Shown here piece by piece: positions 13,901-24,198 of a stretch of 64,000 nucleotides of DNA. Each line of letters opens with the position of its first letter. The stretch's first letter is position 1. The notes below the pieces were generated by a model. That model did not search any database. It had not been told where the DNA came from and was given only the letters and a program-made list of their open reading frames with translations. The DNA is from Primulina eburnea (taxonomy: Eukaryota; Streptophyta; Magnoliopsida; Lamiales; Gesneriaceae): NCBI RefSeq assembly GCF_022965805.1, contig NC_133115.1:32479321-32543320 (forward strand), read 5' to 3'. Position numbers and translations under genes: made by a program.

Positions 13901-15236
13901 ATCCAAAAAATTATAGAGAACAGTGACACTAGCAATTACTTGGGAGGTGTGGAAAATAAAAAAACCATTAAGAAGCCAGTACTATTTGAAACTGCTTTTG
14001 TATCTCAACTTAGCGACAATAACATAAAATCATTGGTTACACTTTGGGCATGTCTGAACAAAAACGAGGAGTTCCTTAACAAATCCCAAGCAGAATCAGA
14101 AAGCAGAAAGGGATTAGAGGTCTTGTATCAGAAAAAAATTGAGGTTCAAAATGCAAAACTAGGCAATCCAACATTCTCAGCATGGTTTGCAACCTCGCTC
14201 AAAAAAATCCATCAATCCAAACACGGAAAATTCTTTTAAGGGTCCAGAATATACTTGATGATGCATATGAAACAGCCACATTTGAATTCTCAGAAAAGTG
14301 AAGTAATCCAGTGGTTAAGATATCATTCGTGTAAAATCAAAAACAATTAACAAAATACTCTCTCCATCTCAAATATACATACTTGTTTGTTTTATACAGA
14401 CATGAGAAATGCTAAGTTTACAAATAAACTTCCTAAGGTATATTTAATTAATTCATTTAAAAAATAGTTGCATGTTTTGCAATTCTTAGTTATCAGAGGT
14501 GTATTGGTAAAAAACAAGAAAAAATGTTAATAAAAGTAAAAACTGGACTATATATAAAAACAATTAAAAATTCTAATATGCTTAGAAATAGGGCTGCATA
14601 CTTGGGATAATCAAAAAAGGGAATTAAGTCTATGATTAGACTGGGGTGGTAAATGAACTTTTCCAAGATTAGCGAGTCATAATCTTTTGATATCATTGTA
14701 AGAACAACTGACGCTCCATTATCTCTAAAAGTTTACGGATTCAAATTTGAAGGATTATCAGATGAAAAAAGTTCAAGCACCCATGATTCACCAACACTTC
14801 AAATGGTGAAGATCTCTTGCATGATCCAGTGATCAATCGATAGCGAATCATGAACTAACAGAAAACGCACTGAGGAAAAACATCCTGATCATCCTTAATT
14901 ACTGTATTGACATCCATATAATACAAGCAATATAAAGTGTCTAAAAAAAAGAGTAACCGAATATATTGATAGACAAATTGCTGGTACGTAAATGAGAGAC
15001 ACTGAATAAATCAAACTGGCCAGAGATTGAGGATAAACCTTTTCTTTATCAAGAATCACATCAGCACCGGCGGCACCCATGAAAGTCCTATCATCTCCGC
15101 CGCCGCCATCACAGCCCAGAGTGAAGTACCAGTAAGCCGCCACCACGAATGCCGCTGAAACCAACGTGACTTGCACCTCCCACCACGAGGGCAACAACAA
15201 CTCCATAGACGGCCATAAAAACTCCATAGCCGCCAT
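1932..15236 (-). CDS. BAGP1: C2-GRAM-VASt domain protein, BAG-associated GRAM protein 1 type
   Basis: There are 18 coding exons on the minus strand: 15039-15236, 13256-13306, 13044-13141, 10352-10427, 9243-9371, 9104-9150, 8272-8389, 8007-8123, 6945-6974, 6755-6854, 6027-6133, 4664-4807, 4473-4577, 3225-3371, 3061-3114, 2789-2852, 2190-2251, 1932-2051. They join in frame to 588 residues, close to the Arabidopsis protein (At3g59660). Residues about 20-40 form a membrane segment after SWWE. A C2 domain follows ([20 protein letters not shown]), then a GRAM domain near residues 240-330 ([19 protein letters not shown]) and a VASt-type C-terminal domain (about 395-530). In Arabidopsis, BAGP1 works with an aspartyl protease in processing BAG6 during fungal defence; the role here is inferred. 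The start is uncertain among several Met codons (15251 to 15206); the one at 15206 ([10 protein letters not shown]) best matches the conserved beginning. Intron 7 uses a GC donor. Exon 9 is only 30 nt. Intron 3 (2.6 kb) holds a transposon. Confidence 0.93.
5250..5730. repeat. Two diverged copies of a TTGTCCCAC block, possible LTR/TRIM relic
   Basis: Within intron 11 of the BAGP1-like gene, a block beginning CTTGTCCCACATGGGTTAGA (about 5260-5310) recurs as CTTGTCCCACGTAGGTTAGA (about 5614-5665) in the same orientation, with related sequence continuing past both. Blocks starting with TGTCCCACAT are common near the ends of small plant LTR elements (TRIMs). No target duplication or primer-binding site was identified, so the class is only a suggestion. 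Confidence 0.35.
8124..8271 (-). other. GC-AG intron (intron 7) of the BAGP1-like gene
   Basis: The exon ends in GATGAG and the intron opens with GCATAG rather than GT; the acceptor is a normal CTCAG. Joining here gives the family sequence LLPDE-VVEHSYS without a gap. The nearest downstream GT would add GCATA to the exon and create an in-frame TAG with the next exon's first base. GC-AG introns are a known minority class spliced by the major spliceosome. Confidence 0.8.
10781..11470. mobile_element. TIR transposon without coding capacity (MITE-like), about 690 bp
   Basis: The left end reads ATTTGGTACACATGATAGGA. The right end, read on the minus strand, is GTTTGGTACATGGGATAAGA, giving imperfect terminal inverted repeats of about 20 bp. 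Both ends are bordered by TA (10779-10780 and 11471-11472), consistent with a TA target duplication. The interior is AT-rich with no ORF. It sits in intron 3 of the BAGP1-like gene. The superfamily is not certain; a two-base TA duplication would suit Tc1/mariner. Confidence 0.6.
12284..12440. repeat. GC-rich self-complementary island in BAGP1-like intron 3
   Basis: This short GC-rich block, in otherwise AT-rich intron, contains repeated and inverted versions of CCTAGGCGC / GAGGCGC, and ends near AACTATGG. It resembles in composition the end regions of the MULE-type element at 24861-25438 and may be a degraded relative. No clear target duplication was found. Confidence 0.35.
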
Positions 15237-17405
15237 CATCATTTCTAACACGCACCCACGTCAAAGAAATTATCTGAAACTCGGACTGCAGAAAGGGCCA
15301 GAAAGTCAGCGCGATGAAGGTCGGGAAGAAAAACAAGGAACCCCGTGGTCTGAAAAGCAAACACGCAGTTCCACGCTAAGCGTGTGCGATCTGCGGGGAC
15401 AGGTTGCGGGCGTATGTATCTGTATGTAAAATGTGAAGCCAAAAGGAAAGTGTCAAAAGGTGAAGGAGAAAATTCGGTAGAAATTTACACAAGCGCTATG
15501 TGTCGGTCTATGGGTCAATGGGCGGACTAGTCGAGGTTCTTTAAACGTGTGCGTGTATATATATATTCAAATTAGAATTTATATATTTCCTACAGTATTA
15601 CGTGAAACCGTCTCGCGGATCATAATCTGTGAGACGGATCAATCATACTCATATTCACAATAAAAAATAATACTCTTAGCATAAAAACTAATATTTTTTC
15701 ATGGGTGACCCAAATAAGAGATTCGTCTCACAAATACTACCCATGAGATCGTCTCACACAAATTTTTGCCTTTACTATATTAGTTTAGTTAAGATTTATG
15801 AATTCATAAACAGAGTCGTACACATGTTCGATGAGACTCGAGACAAAGAGTAAAATATACCCTTTTATTACGGAAAATAATTGTAAAACATATATATTTG
15901 AGAATAAATCATTCGATATCATTAACCTATAATTCAATGTCGTCAAACACCGTATAATATCACTGGATTTTATTAATTTGTTGAATAACATCTTATGACT
16001 ATCAACTTTAATCACAACTTACCACAGTTAATGTAAAAATGTCCATTGTGACTCAAGATTCTCGAATCATCATAAAATACTTCATCAAACTAGTTAAATA
16101 TTCACTAATTAATTTTTTCGAATTAAAAAAAATAAAACCCAAAACTTTATTGATGTTCTTTAAATTGCTCAAACCGAACTTGAAAAAAAATCGAGCATAA
16201 TCAATTATTAACAAAAATATTCAAACTGGTCTTTTTATTTAATATTGAGCTAGATTTTTTTTTACAGTAAAATCAACTCAACATAATATAATAATAATAA
16301 TAATAATAATTTTGGATCTCCTCCGGGCCCAAGATGGTGGCCTGTTTGGCCTTACATCTGTTACGGCTCTGTTAGGCTGACAAATATTTTTTTATGTGTG
16401 TTGGTGATTTTTTTTTCTGTATTTGTGATTTTTTTTTTAAAAAAAAGTCCATGAATATTCCTCTTATTTTTTCGTTAAACTTAAAATATAATATAAATTC
16501 GATTTTTTTTTTTACATTTATTCAAATTTTCATTCGAATTAAACTATCTTACCTCTTTTAATTTTTCACTCAAATTAAAAAAAATAACGAACCTATCAAA
16601 TATCTTCCCTTCGGATTTATCGTCAATGTTTGTATTTGTAGTAAGTGTGCTAATATATACATTATCAAAAAAATTATATTAGACCGTCTCATGAATTATT
16701 TTTGTGACATAGATCTTCTGCCTGATGTTTTATGTCAAAAATATTAATTTTAATTTCAGTTATGAATTGGGTTAAATAATATCACGAATATAGATATATA
16801 ACACAGTCTCACATTATACTTACATATATATTAGAGTAGTTTTCTTCTGAGACGATCTCATATATCTATATTTATTAGATACATGAATTTAATCTATATC
16901 TAGAGTAAAACAATAATTTTGACATAAAAGATTATTTTTCAAGAATCGAGTCAGATAAAAGATCTATCTCAAAATATTGACTCATTAAACAATCTCATAT
17001 ATATTTTCGTACATGATTTGTAATGGTAGAAAGCACTGTGAAGATTTTTTTTTATAATGCGTAGTTCCATAAGGCTTCAAATAAACTCATAAATTAAAAT
17101 AATTTCGCCATAACTTCATTTTTTAACGTTATAAAATTTTGCAACGTCTCTCTATTTTAAAGTTTAATAATAATGATGATATGTTGGTAAGTCAATAGTT
17201 TTGAAGTATTTACTATTTATTATGGATACATTCAAGAGTTCAATAATCTATATACCATATACTCTCTAATCGTAAGATAGAAAATATTTATGTATAAAAA
17301 ATATTATTAGAATATTATGAAATCATAGTTTTAAATATATAATTAAGAAGATTATCAACAACAAACTCTAGATGATGACGATTGACAAAACGGAAGTTTC
17401 CTTGT
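15237..17405. other. AT-rich intergenic region with MITE copies
   Basis: This holds the promoter and leader of the BAGP1-like gene (15237 to about 15530), then a complete MITE copy (15601-15762). At about 16676-17000 there are scattered fragments of the same family (AGACCGTCTCATG, GAGACGATCTCAT). A short TAA repeat lies near 16290. I see no credible gene. Confidence 0.5.
15601..15762 (-). mobile_element. Complete copy of the GTGAGACGGTCTCAC-type MITE
   Basis: Ends are TGAGACGGTCTCA-type inverted repeats. The interior contains CATGGGTGACCCAAATAAGA and the segment ATATTCACAATAAAAAATAA. The same order of blocks recurs at 23810-23950, 34037-34170 and 45967-47290, so this is one dispersed family. 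This copy is uninterrupted at the point where the 45967 copy carries an insertion, so it shows the original empty site (CATAAAAACTAATATTTT). Confidence 0.75.
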
Positions 17406-17431
17406 TTATATATATATATATATATATATAT
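17406..17431. repeat. (TA)n microsatellite
   Basis: About 13 TA units, just past the 3' end of the LINE-derived RNase H ORF. Confidence 0.9.
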
Positions 17432-17481
17432 TTTGGACGATACCAAAGTGGTAATTTAATTTCTAACATTATTTATCTTGG

Positions 17482-18600
17482 TCAGAAGTAAATTATCGAG
17501 TTGATTGTAGCAGAAGAAAAAACAAATTGTGCTAAAGTGTGTGCAACAAGATTAGCCGAGCGTCTCATGTGCTTGAGGCTAAAAACTCTTTGATCCACGA
17601 ACATATTTTTGATCTCCTGAGCACACGAGCCAATATAACCAAAATCTAGCGATGGATCCATGACTGTTTGCACGACCATATGAGAGTCAGAGAAAACTTG
17701 GACGTTTGAGATTCCCCTTGCCCTCAACTGATCTAACCCCCACTTCAAAGCTATAAGTTCCGCGTGTACCACAGATAGTGGTTTCTCAATGCGACGCCCA
17801 AAAGCAAGTATTAAGTTTCCGTCGGAGTTCCTGAGTACTCCTGCAACACCAAAATCATTTTGTTGATCCCTGAAGGCGGCATCCACATCAAGTCGGAATT
17901 GTCCTATCGAGGGTGGGTGCCAGACCCTTGGTGAGTTATATACAAGATCGAGATTGCCAACTTGAACATCACGTTGTGCAACCCAGAATTCTTCAATGTA
18001 CCTATCATCCCAATGCTTCAATAAAGATTTACTTGTGCCTTCTGTGCAATGTGTAATCAGAAGACGGTCATTCCACACACCCCAGGTCCTGCATGCAAAC
18101 CTTTCAACTTCAGATTTACTTAATTGCTCCATCATCCAAAAGCAAATGTCAAAAGTAGTGCGCCTTCGAACTTGTTTTAATAATTGTTTAAAAATCTGGT
18201 CCTTCCAAAATCCTCGGATTTCTGGACAGAAGAATAGTGCGTGATCCGTTGTGTCCCTGCCAAACCCACATAACAGGCATACACCTGCACTTGGTACATG
18301 ATGTGTTAAAAGATTCATCTCGGTTGGGATAATATCATGGGCAACTCTCCACCAGAAAATCCTAATTTTTTGCGGGATAGCTTTACTATATATAATCACC
18401 CATTTTGTTTTACGCAACGCCTTTTCCGGTACATGCAATGGAGGGATCTCAATAACCAACGTATTTTCCTTCTCTTGCATGCCCTTTGCTCTCTCCTCCA
18501 TTCTTGTCACGTAAACAGGGCTTTTTCCTCTGTCATCGGAAATCAATCTAACCCATTTCTGCTTTTGTTTGATCTCCACGGAGTCATAGCTTTTAGCCAT
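17482..18600 (-). CDS. LINE-derived zf-RVT plus RNase H ORF, reverse transcriptase missing
   Basis: This is one uninterrupted 372-residue frame. Residues about 72-135 match the reverse-transcriptase zinc-binding domain of plant LINEs (IPQKIRIFWWRVAHD, then C-x2-C and H/C ligands in VCLLCGFGRDTTDHALFFC). Residues about 230-365 are an RNase H (RVT_3) domain with its acidic residues in place: LDVDAAF, HAELIALKWGL, FSDSHMVVQ, and the usual AHTLA near the end. The expected RT and endonuclease regions are absent, and the first 70 residues match nothing I recognise. It is therefore a LINE internal-deletion derivative or a domesticated RNase H-like gene. Its ATG lies 75 bp from the ILK1 ATG in divergent orientation, so its 5' end occupies the ILK1 promoter/leader. 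Family identity is firm; that it is an active gene is not. Confidence 0.75.
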   Translation of the reverse strand: MAKSYDSVEIKQKQKWVRLISDDRGKSPVYVTRMEERAKGMQEKENTLVIEIPPLHVPEKALRKTKWVIIYSKAIPQKIRIFWWRVAHDIIPTEMNLLTHHVPSAGVCLLCGFGRDTTDHALFFCPEIRGFWKDQIFKQLLKQVRRRTTFDICFWMMEQLSKSEVERFACRTWGVWNDRLLITHCTEGTSKSLLKHWDDRYIEEFWVAQRDVQVGNLDLVYNSPRVWHPPSIGQFRLDVDAAFRDQQNDFGVAGVLRNSDGNLILAFGRRIEKPLSVVHAELIALKWGLDQLRARGISNVQVFSDSHMVVQTVMDPSLDFGYIGSCAQEIKNMFVDQRVFSLKHMRRSANLVAHTLAQFVFSSATINSIIYF

Positions 18601-18675
18601 CGTAATCTATCTGCTTCATTGGAATTATGGTGCGGTGTATTTCTATGGGGAAAGATCGTTACTATGTATGATTAA

Positions 18676-21600
18676 ATGGACAAGGCTACGCAGTTGAAGA
18701 GAGGGATTTCCCGCCAGGTCTCGACGGGTTCCTTGAGGAAGAGCGGGAAGTTCACTTTCCAGAGGCAGAATTCTCTCAACCCGAATCGGAGGAATTTCCG
18801 GTTCAGCTTTGGGCGGCAATCTTCGTTGGACCCGATTAGGAGAAGTGCGTTGGAGGATGACTGCGGTGACGGCGATGGATTCGCTGTGCCAGAGAATCTA
18901 GATTCGACTATGCAGCTGCTTTTCCTGGCCAGTAGAGGGGATGTGAAAGGGGTCCAGGATTTGCTTGATGAAGGGGTTGACGTAAATAACATTGATTTGG
19001 ATGGCAGGACTGCTTTGCATATTGCTGCATGTGAAGGCCATGTTGAGGTTGTGAGGCTTTTGTTGAGTAGAAGAGCCAATATCGATGCTCATGATCGGTG
19101 GGGAAGCACGGTACATTTGTTTATCTATGCAATTTTTAGTAAGAGGGAAAATTTTGTGATCATGCTAGAAATGAATATGATCGATTATTGTTGGAATAGT
19201 AGTCAAAGTTTCTTTTTAAGTCGAACATGATGCATTTTACGAGATTTTTTCATTAAGGTAGGCTGCTGCTGATTCCAAATATTATGGGAACATTGAAGTT
19301 TATAACATATTGAAGGCCCGCGGGGCTAAAGTCCCTGTAAGTCTAAAATTGTCCTTCTGTATGTTAAAAAGGTTTTTGTTCATTTGTGACACTCGTGTAA
19401 ATCGTATGCCATTTCCTAGAAAACCAGGAAAACGCCGATGACAGTGGCAAATCCTCGAGAGGTTCCGGAGTACGAGCTCAATCCAATGGACATTCAAATT
19501 CGAAAAACTGATGGCATCTCCAAGGTTGTTTTGATATTTTGGGAGCTATATATATTTTCCCAATTGATTATCCAATGTACTGCTGCTCGATGCATGTATA
19601 ATATCTTATCATTCATCTGTCTGAGTACATTTTTTTCAAGTATGTAGTTGCAAACAGTTCATTTGTAATAAGACAATTTTTTTTCCTCGTGTGCGTGGGT
19701 GATTCATGGTCTGAATTTGTGTATATTTATTTATATGTCTGACTTTTGACTTTCCATCCGTGGACAGGGATCATATCAAGTTGCTAAATGGAACGGCACA
19801 AAAGTTTCAGTAAAGATACTCGACAAGGATAGCTATATATCCCCTGAATGCATGTATACATCCCCGTCTCTTCAGATTTTGTGCATGTTTCATTTTGGTT
19901 GAATGTTCTTTTCTTTCTTTTGCTTGATCTATTTATGCTTTCAACCAGTAAAATTCTTTCTAAATTCAAATTTTAAAGGAGTATGCTGCTGATTTGGCAC
20001 ATATTCAAAATAGTAAAATGAATTTTTCTGCCTCACAATCTTGTTTTAAGTTTCACAGCTTTGTCATCAGTTGGTTGCCTTCTCAGGGCGATATTGATAC
20101 GTTTGACTGACTTTTTGGGCGTAGAAATAAATTTGTGTTGAAGGGTGGGCATGGAACATTTTGTTCTATTTAAGAAGACACGCATTCAAGATACAATGTG
20201 TAGTTGGTGCCAAGTTATTTATTTATGTTCTCTTCTGTTCTTTCCTTTAGAAATTAGTTCTTGTTCGTTCTTACTTCAGCGGCAAATAATAGTTTTAATG
20301 CATTAAACTATAGAAATGCTTTCAAGCATGAGTTAACACTGCTGGAGAAGGTCAGACATCCTAATGTGGTACAATTTGTTGGTGCTGTCACCCAAAATCT
20401 ACCAATGATGATCGTTTTGGAACATCACTCAAGAGTAATCATCCCTCCTTCTATGCATCCCCATACATGCCACACCCCCTCCCACCTATACACACACTCG
20501 TGTTGTCATACATGAATAACTTGTCAGATTTGATGCTCATCGCTTACTTATAATTGCAATTCTCAGGGAGACCTTGGTAGCTACCTTCAGAAGAAAGGAC
20601 GTCTGTCTCCATCTAAAGCACTGGGATTTGCCCTTGAAATTGCAAGGTGACAACAATTTTCCAAAATATAAGCACATTGAAATGTGTACTTTGTTGTTTG
20701 AATCATTGTTATGCCTTTGGCCATAATCTCCATAATCTGCTTTATACAAGTGAGTACCACATTTGTTATTAGTGCAGACTGGTGTTTTGTTTAACATTTT
20801 TTATCTTATCTTCATTCTGTTGTCCTTGATTCATAATTATTTGCATTTGGTTCTTTTTTTTTTTATCCTGATGGTGCTTTTCTGCATTCATCCTTGTCCC
20901 CTTCTCTTTTTAAACGAGATTTTTGAATCATTCTATGTTGGACACTGAAATTTTGGATCTCGGTTCCTCGACAGGGGAATGAATTATCTTCATGAGAGCA
21001 AGCCTGAGCCAATCATCCATTGTGATCTAACACCAAAGTATGGCAACTGAATTCTCAAGTTGATGTCTTGACATATGCATATTTTTACTTTTTGCATCGA
21101 ATAGTGTTTTTAATGTTTGATTATTGGTAAGGTGCCAGAAATATATTGCTGGATTGTGGAGGGCAGCTGAAGGTTGGAGGGTTTGGTGTCATTAGGTTAT
21201 CAATAATGTCGCCAGACAAAGCAAAATTAGTGCAACCTGAGGCCATAGATCGTTCAAGTGAGGTTCCTTGTGTAAAATAGTTGGTACTGCTTCTCACTTT
21301 TGAGTTATTGACGAAGTAATTAAAATCATTTTCCTAGCATAATTCCATGAAGACATAGTTTGAAAAGGAGTAGAGGAATTTGGTCGAAAATTTTGTTTTG
21401 TTTTGGTACCAAGCGACACAATTATTTTTAACATGTTTCTATCGATCAGATTTGTACGTGGCACCTGAAATTTACAAGGATGAAATATTTGACAAAAGCG
21501 TTGATGTACACTCATTCGGTGTTATGATGTATGAGGTATATTTTGTTTTCATGCATTTGGTGTTCCTCATTTATGGAATTTAAATACACACTTATTTTTC

Positions 21601-22941
21601 GACCCGGTTTTTCAGTTAGCAAAAACAAGTACGTACATTAAGCCCAAGAATTCGTGTTGTCTATAGTATGTCTGTCGAAATTTGGCTGAATGTTTACTCG
21701 TATGGCTTACCATATCAATTAGATATTGCTCCATAATTCTAGGAAGTTCTTTTCTAAGTTCTGTTTCTTCTACATCACTGAAGTCAAATATTGTTCTACA
21801 AAAACTGGTCTCAGTTATCTTTAAATGAGAATTTGTTGGTGATTTTGAAGAATGGTCACCATTTTCTATGCTATTATGTCACTGCAGCCTGCAACCTCTA
21901 TTTGAGAGGTTATTTGGACTTTTACATGAGCCTTCTCATTATTTTTTTGTATACTTATCCATTGTTTTCGTGTTTAGATGATTGAGGGAGTGCGACCATT
22001 CTCTTCCAAGTCCCCTGAGGAGGCTGCTAAGTTAATCTGCTTGGAAGAAAAGAGACCAGCATTCAAGTCAAAATCTAAATATCCTCCAGATTTAAGAGAG
22101 TGGGTCTTTTTTCTCTTTTTTTTATGTCATCCTTATTTTTGTGTTTGTTTTCATCTGTTGCTTAATCGCCCTCTATGAAATTCTGACTGTTTATCTCAAG
22201 CTTCAATTAAGATGCTAATGTTAAAAGGATGGGAGGTCACTATATATTTGGTACTTCGAATTAGTTTCCTCTCTTTAAACTGTTTTCGTAAATTTGCTCC
22301 ACGAACTTTTCAAGCACACATGACACAACGAGGACGAGTCCTTTTTGCTGGAATGTTATGTGTCTTCAGTTTAACCAAACTTTATATGGGAAGCTTTTTT
22401 CTCGAGAAGATAATGATATTTTAATCCACAAGAAAAATTGTCGATGCAATCTTTTACACTTTCCTTGCTGAGCACTGCTCACTTCTTTGTCCATACCATA
22501 TATATATACTACGTTGCCTTAGGATGTCTGATCAGTTTGAGTTGAAAAGCTAAAGTGTTGTCTTGTTCGTTCACTGTGCCACGTTTCAAGATAGGTTGAT
22601 CGAAGACTGCTGGCATCCAGATTGTTCTGCACGACCAAGTTTTTCCGAGATCATTGCACGGATGAATTCGATTATCGCAAACTGTTCTAAGCATGGATGG
22701 TGGAAAGACACTTTCAAACTCCCTTGGTATGCTGCTTATGCTTGCATTGTCTTCTCCTTCCGTTCACATACTTTTTTCATTGTTTGGTGTTTACTATCAA
22801 TGACTCTCTGCTGCTCAATGAACCATCAGCTTCTTTTGTCATTCGTCCAATCCTAATTTTGTTCCCAGGAACATGATCTTTCAAAATATCAATTGTTTTG
22901 CTGCCAATAATGGCTAACATGACTTCTTCCACAGGATATGA
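18676..22941 (+). CDS. ILK1: Integrin-linked-kinase-type ankyrin-repeat Raf-like kinase
   Basis: There are 12 coding exons: 18676-19110, 19262-19336, 19420-19524, 19768-19853, 20314-20434, 20567-20646, 20975-21037, 21139-21257, 21450-21535, 21978-22099, 22595-22726, 22935-22941. They encode 476 residues, almost exactly the length of Arabidopsis ILK1 (At2g43850). Ankyrin repeats span about 78-170 (DGRTALHIAACEGHVEVVRL). The kinase domain spans about 200-465, with VSVK (Lys about 221). The catalytic loop reads HCDLTPKN (about 316-323) where HRD is usual, and GFG (about 336-338) stands in place of DFG. Both changes are typical of this plant Raf-like group, and Arabidopsis ILK1 is reported to have Mn-dependent activity. 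The N-terminus is basic and Ser-rich. The last coding exon is 7 nt, ending TrpIleStop. Short upstream ATGs occur within the 75 bp before the start. In Arabidopsis, ILK1 links potassium uptake and immunity; that role is inferred here. Confidence 0.93.
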
Positions 22942-24198
22942 GATGCGCGTGAGTTACCTATTACGACAAGGCGAAGAACGAATGGTTCGACGTCTGTAGG
23001 CCAGCGGAGCAGAGCTTCATTATGGGAGGGAAGAAAGAAACTGAACATTTTTTTGACAGAGGAATATATAGAAATGAATGATCTTTTATCTTTTCTATGT
23101 TTGTAATGTTACACTGAGGTTCCAGTTAATTAAAGTATTTCAAGAAACACCTCTGATTAGGGACATAAAAGCCAATGAACTTGGAAGAAAATATTTGTAA
23201 TTACGATATTATTAGCATTTTATAAATGTTACCCATACAATACAACGAGATTTATAAATTAAGTTACAAAATATATTTGAAATTACAAAGTATACTTATA
23301 TATTATTTGGAAAACTGTTTTGAAAAATGCATTTAGGATGATTATACAGAACATATTTTCATTAACTCATTGAGAAGAAAAGAAGTAACTTTATTTTTAA
23401 TTCTAATCTTAATTACATGAAAATACACTCAGTTTTATTTGTTTAAATTCAGTGTAATTAGCAAAATCTAAATCATAATATTTGTCTTACAGCTTCAAAG
23501 CATAATTTGACTCCAAATCAGCAGAATTACGAGTCATGAGTAGAAATATATTTAAAAAATTTCGGCAAATTATGTTTAACTCATTTATTTAACTATCACA
23601 TTTGAATTTCTCTAGCAAAAATTAATTTTCATTAAAATAAAAAATATAGTCATAATATTTTTTTCATCACATTATAGATTTTTGAAATGATCTTGAAAGT
23701 CTTGTTTAGAGTAATAAATTTAATACTAAAACTTTTATAAAACGTCTCACGAATTAATTTTATGTCACATTTCTACGGTAAATTAAAAAGACAAAAACTT
23801 GTGTGAGACAGTCTCATATATCATATTTCATGAGACTGATATCTTATCTGGGTCATCTATGAAAAATTATTATTTTTTATGTTGAAAGTATTATTTTTTA
23901 TTGTGAATATCGATAAAATTGATCCGTCACATATAAAGATTCGTGAGACAAAAGGCCTGCTCAATTAAAAATGCATTCAACAGCCAATAGCCAACCTACT
24001 TGAAATTTATCCGGTTTAATTTAATAAGCGCTTACTATAAATCTCGTCCCCAGAGTCCAATCCTCCGTGCATCGCATATACTCCAGCTTCAAATCTTCAC
24101 CCCGCGACATTAATCAGTGCTATTGATTCGATTTTTCTTCAATTCTCCCTCGAATTGATTCCTTTTTCTATTCGCAATTCGAGAATTACGAGGAATAA
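22942..24198. other. Intergenic region between ILK1 and SCI1 genes
   Basis: It contains the ILK1 3' UTR (a polyadenylation-like ATTAATTAAAG near 23128), AT-rich DNA, a MITE copy at 23810-23950 with a partial related fragment near 23740, and then the SCI1 promoter and leader (about 24030-24198). No further gene is seen. Confidence 0.5.
23810..23950 (+). mobile_element. MITE copy, GTGAGACGGTCTCAC family
   Basis: It starts GTGTGAGACAGTCTCAT and ends AAGATTCGTGAGACA. The inner blocks CTGGGTCATCTATGAAAAA and TTTTTTATTGTGAATAT are shared with the copies at 15601, 34037 and 45967. It is more diverged than the 15601 copy. Confidence 0.65.

Noticed and set aside
13940..14239. A 99-codon plus-strand frame in intron 1 of the BAGP1-like gene
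   Set aside because: No family similarity, antisense within an intron, and low-complexity Lys/Asn composition typical of chance frames in AT-rich DNA.
15166..15429. Plus-strand 87-codon frame over the BAGP1-like first exon
   Set aside because: Antisense to exon 1 and its leader; no similarity to known proteins.
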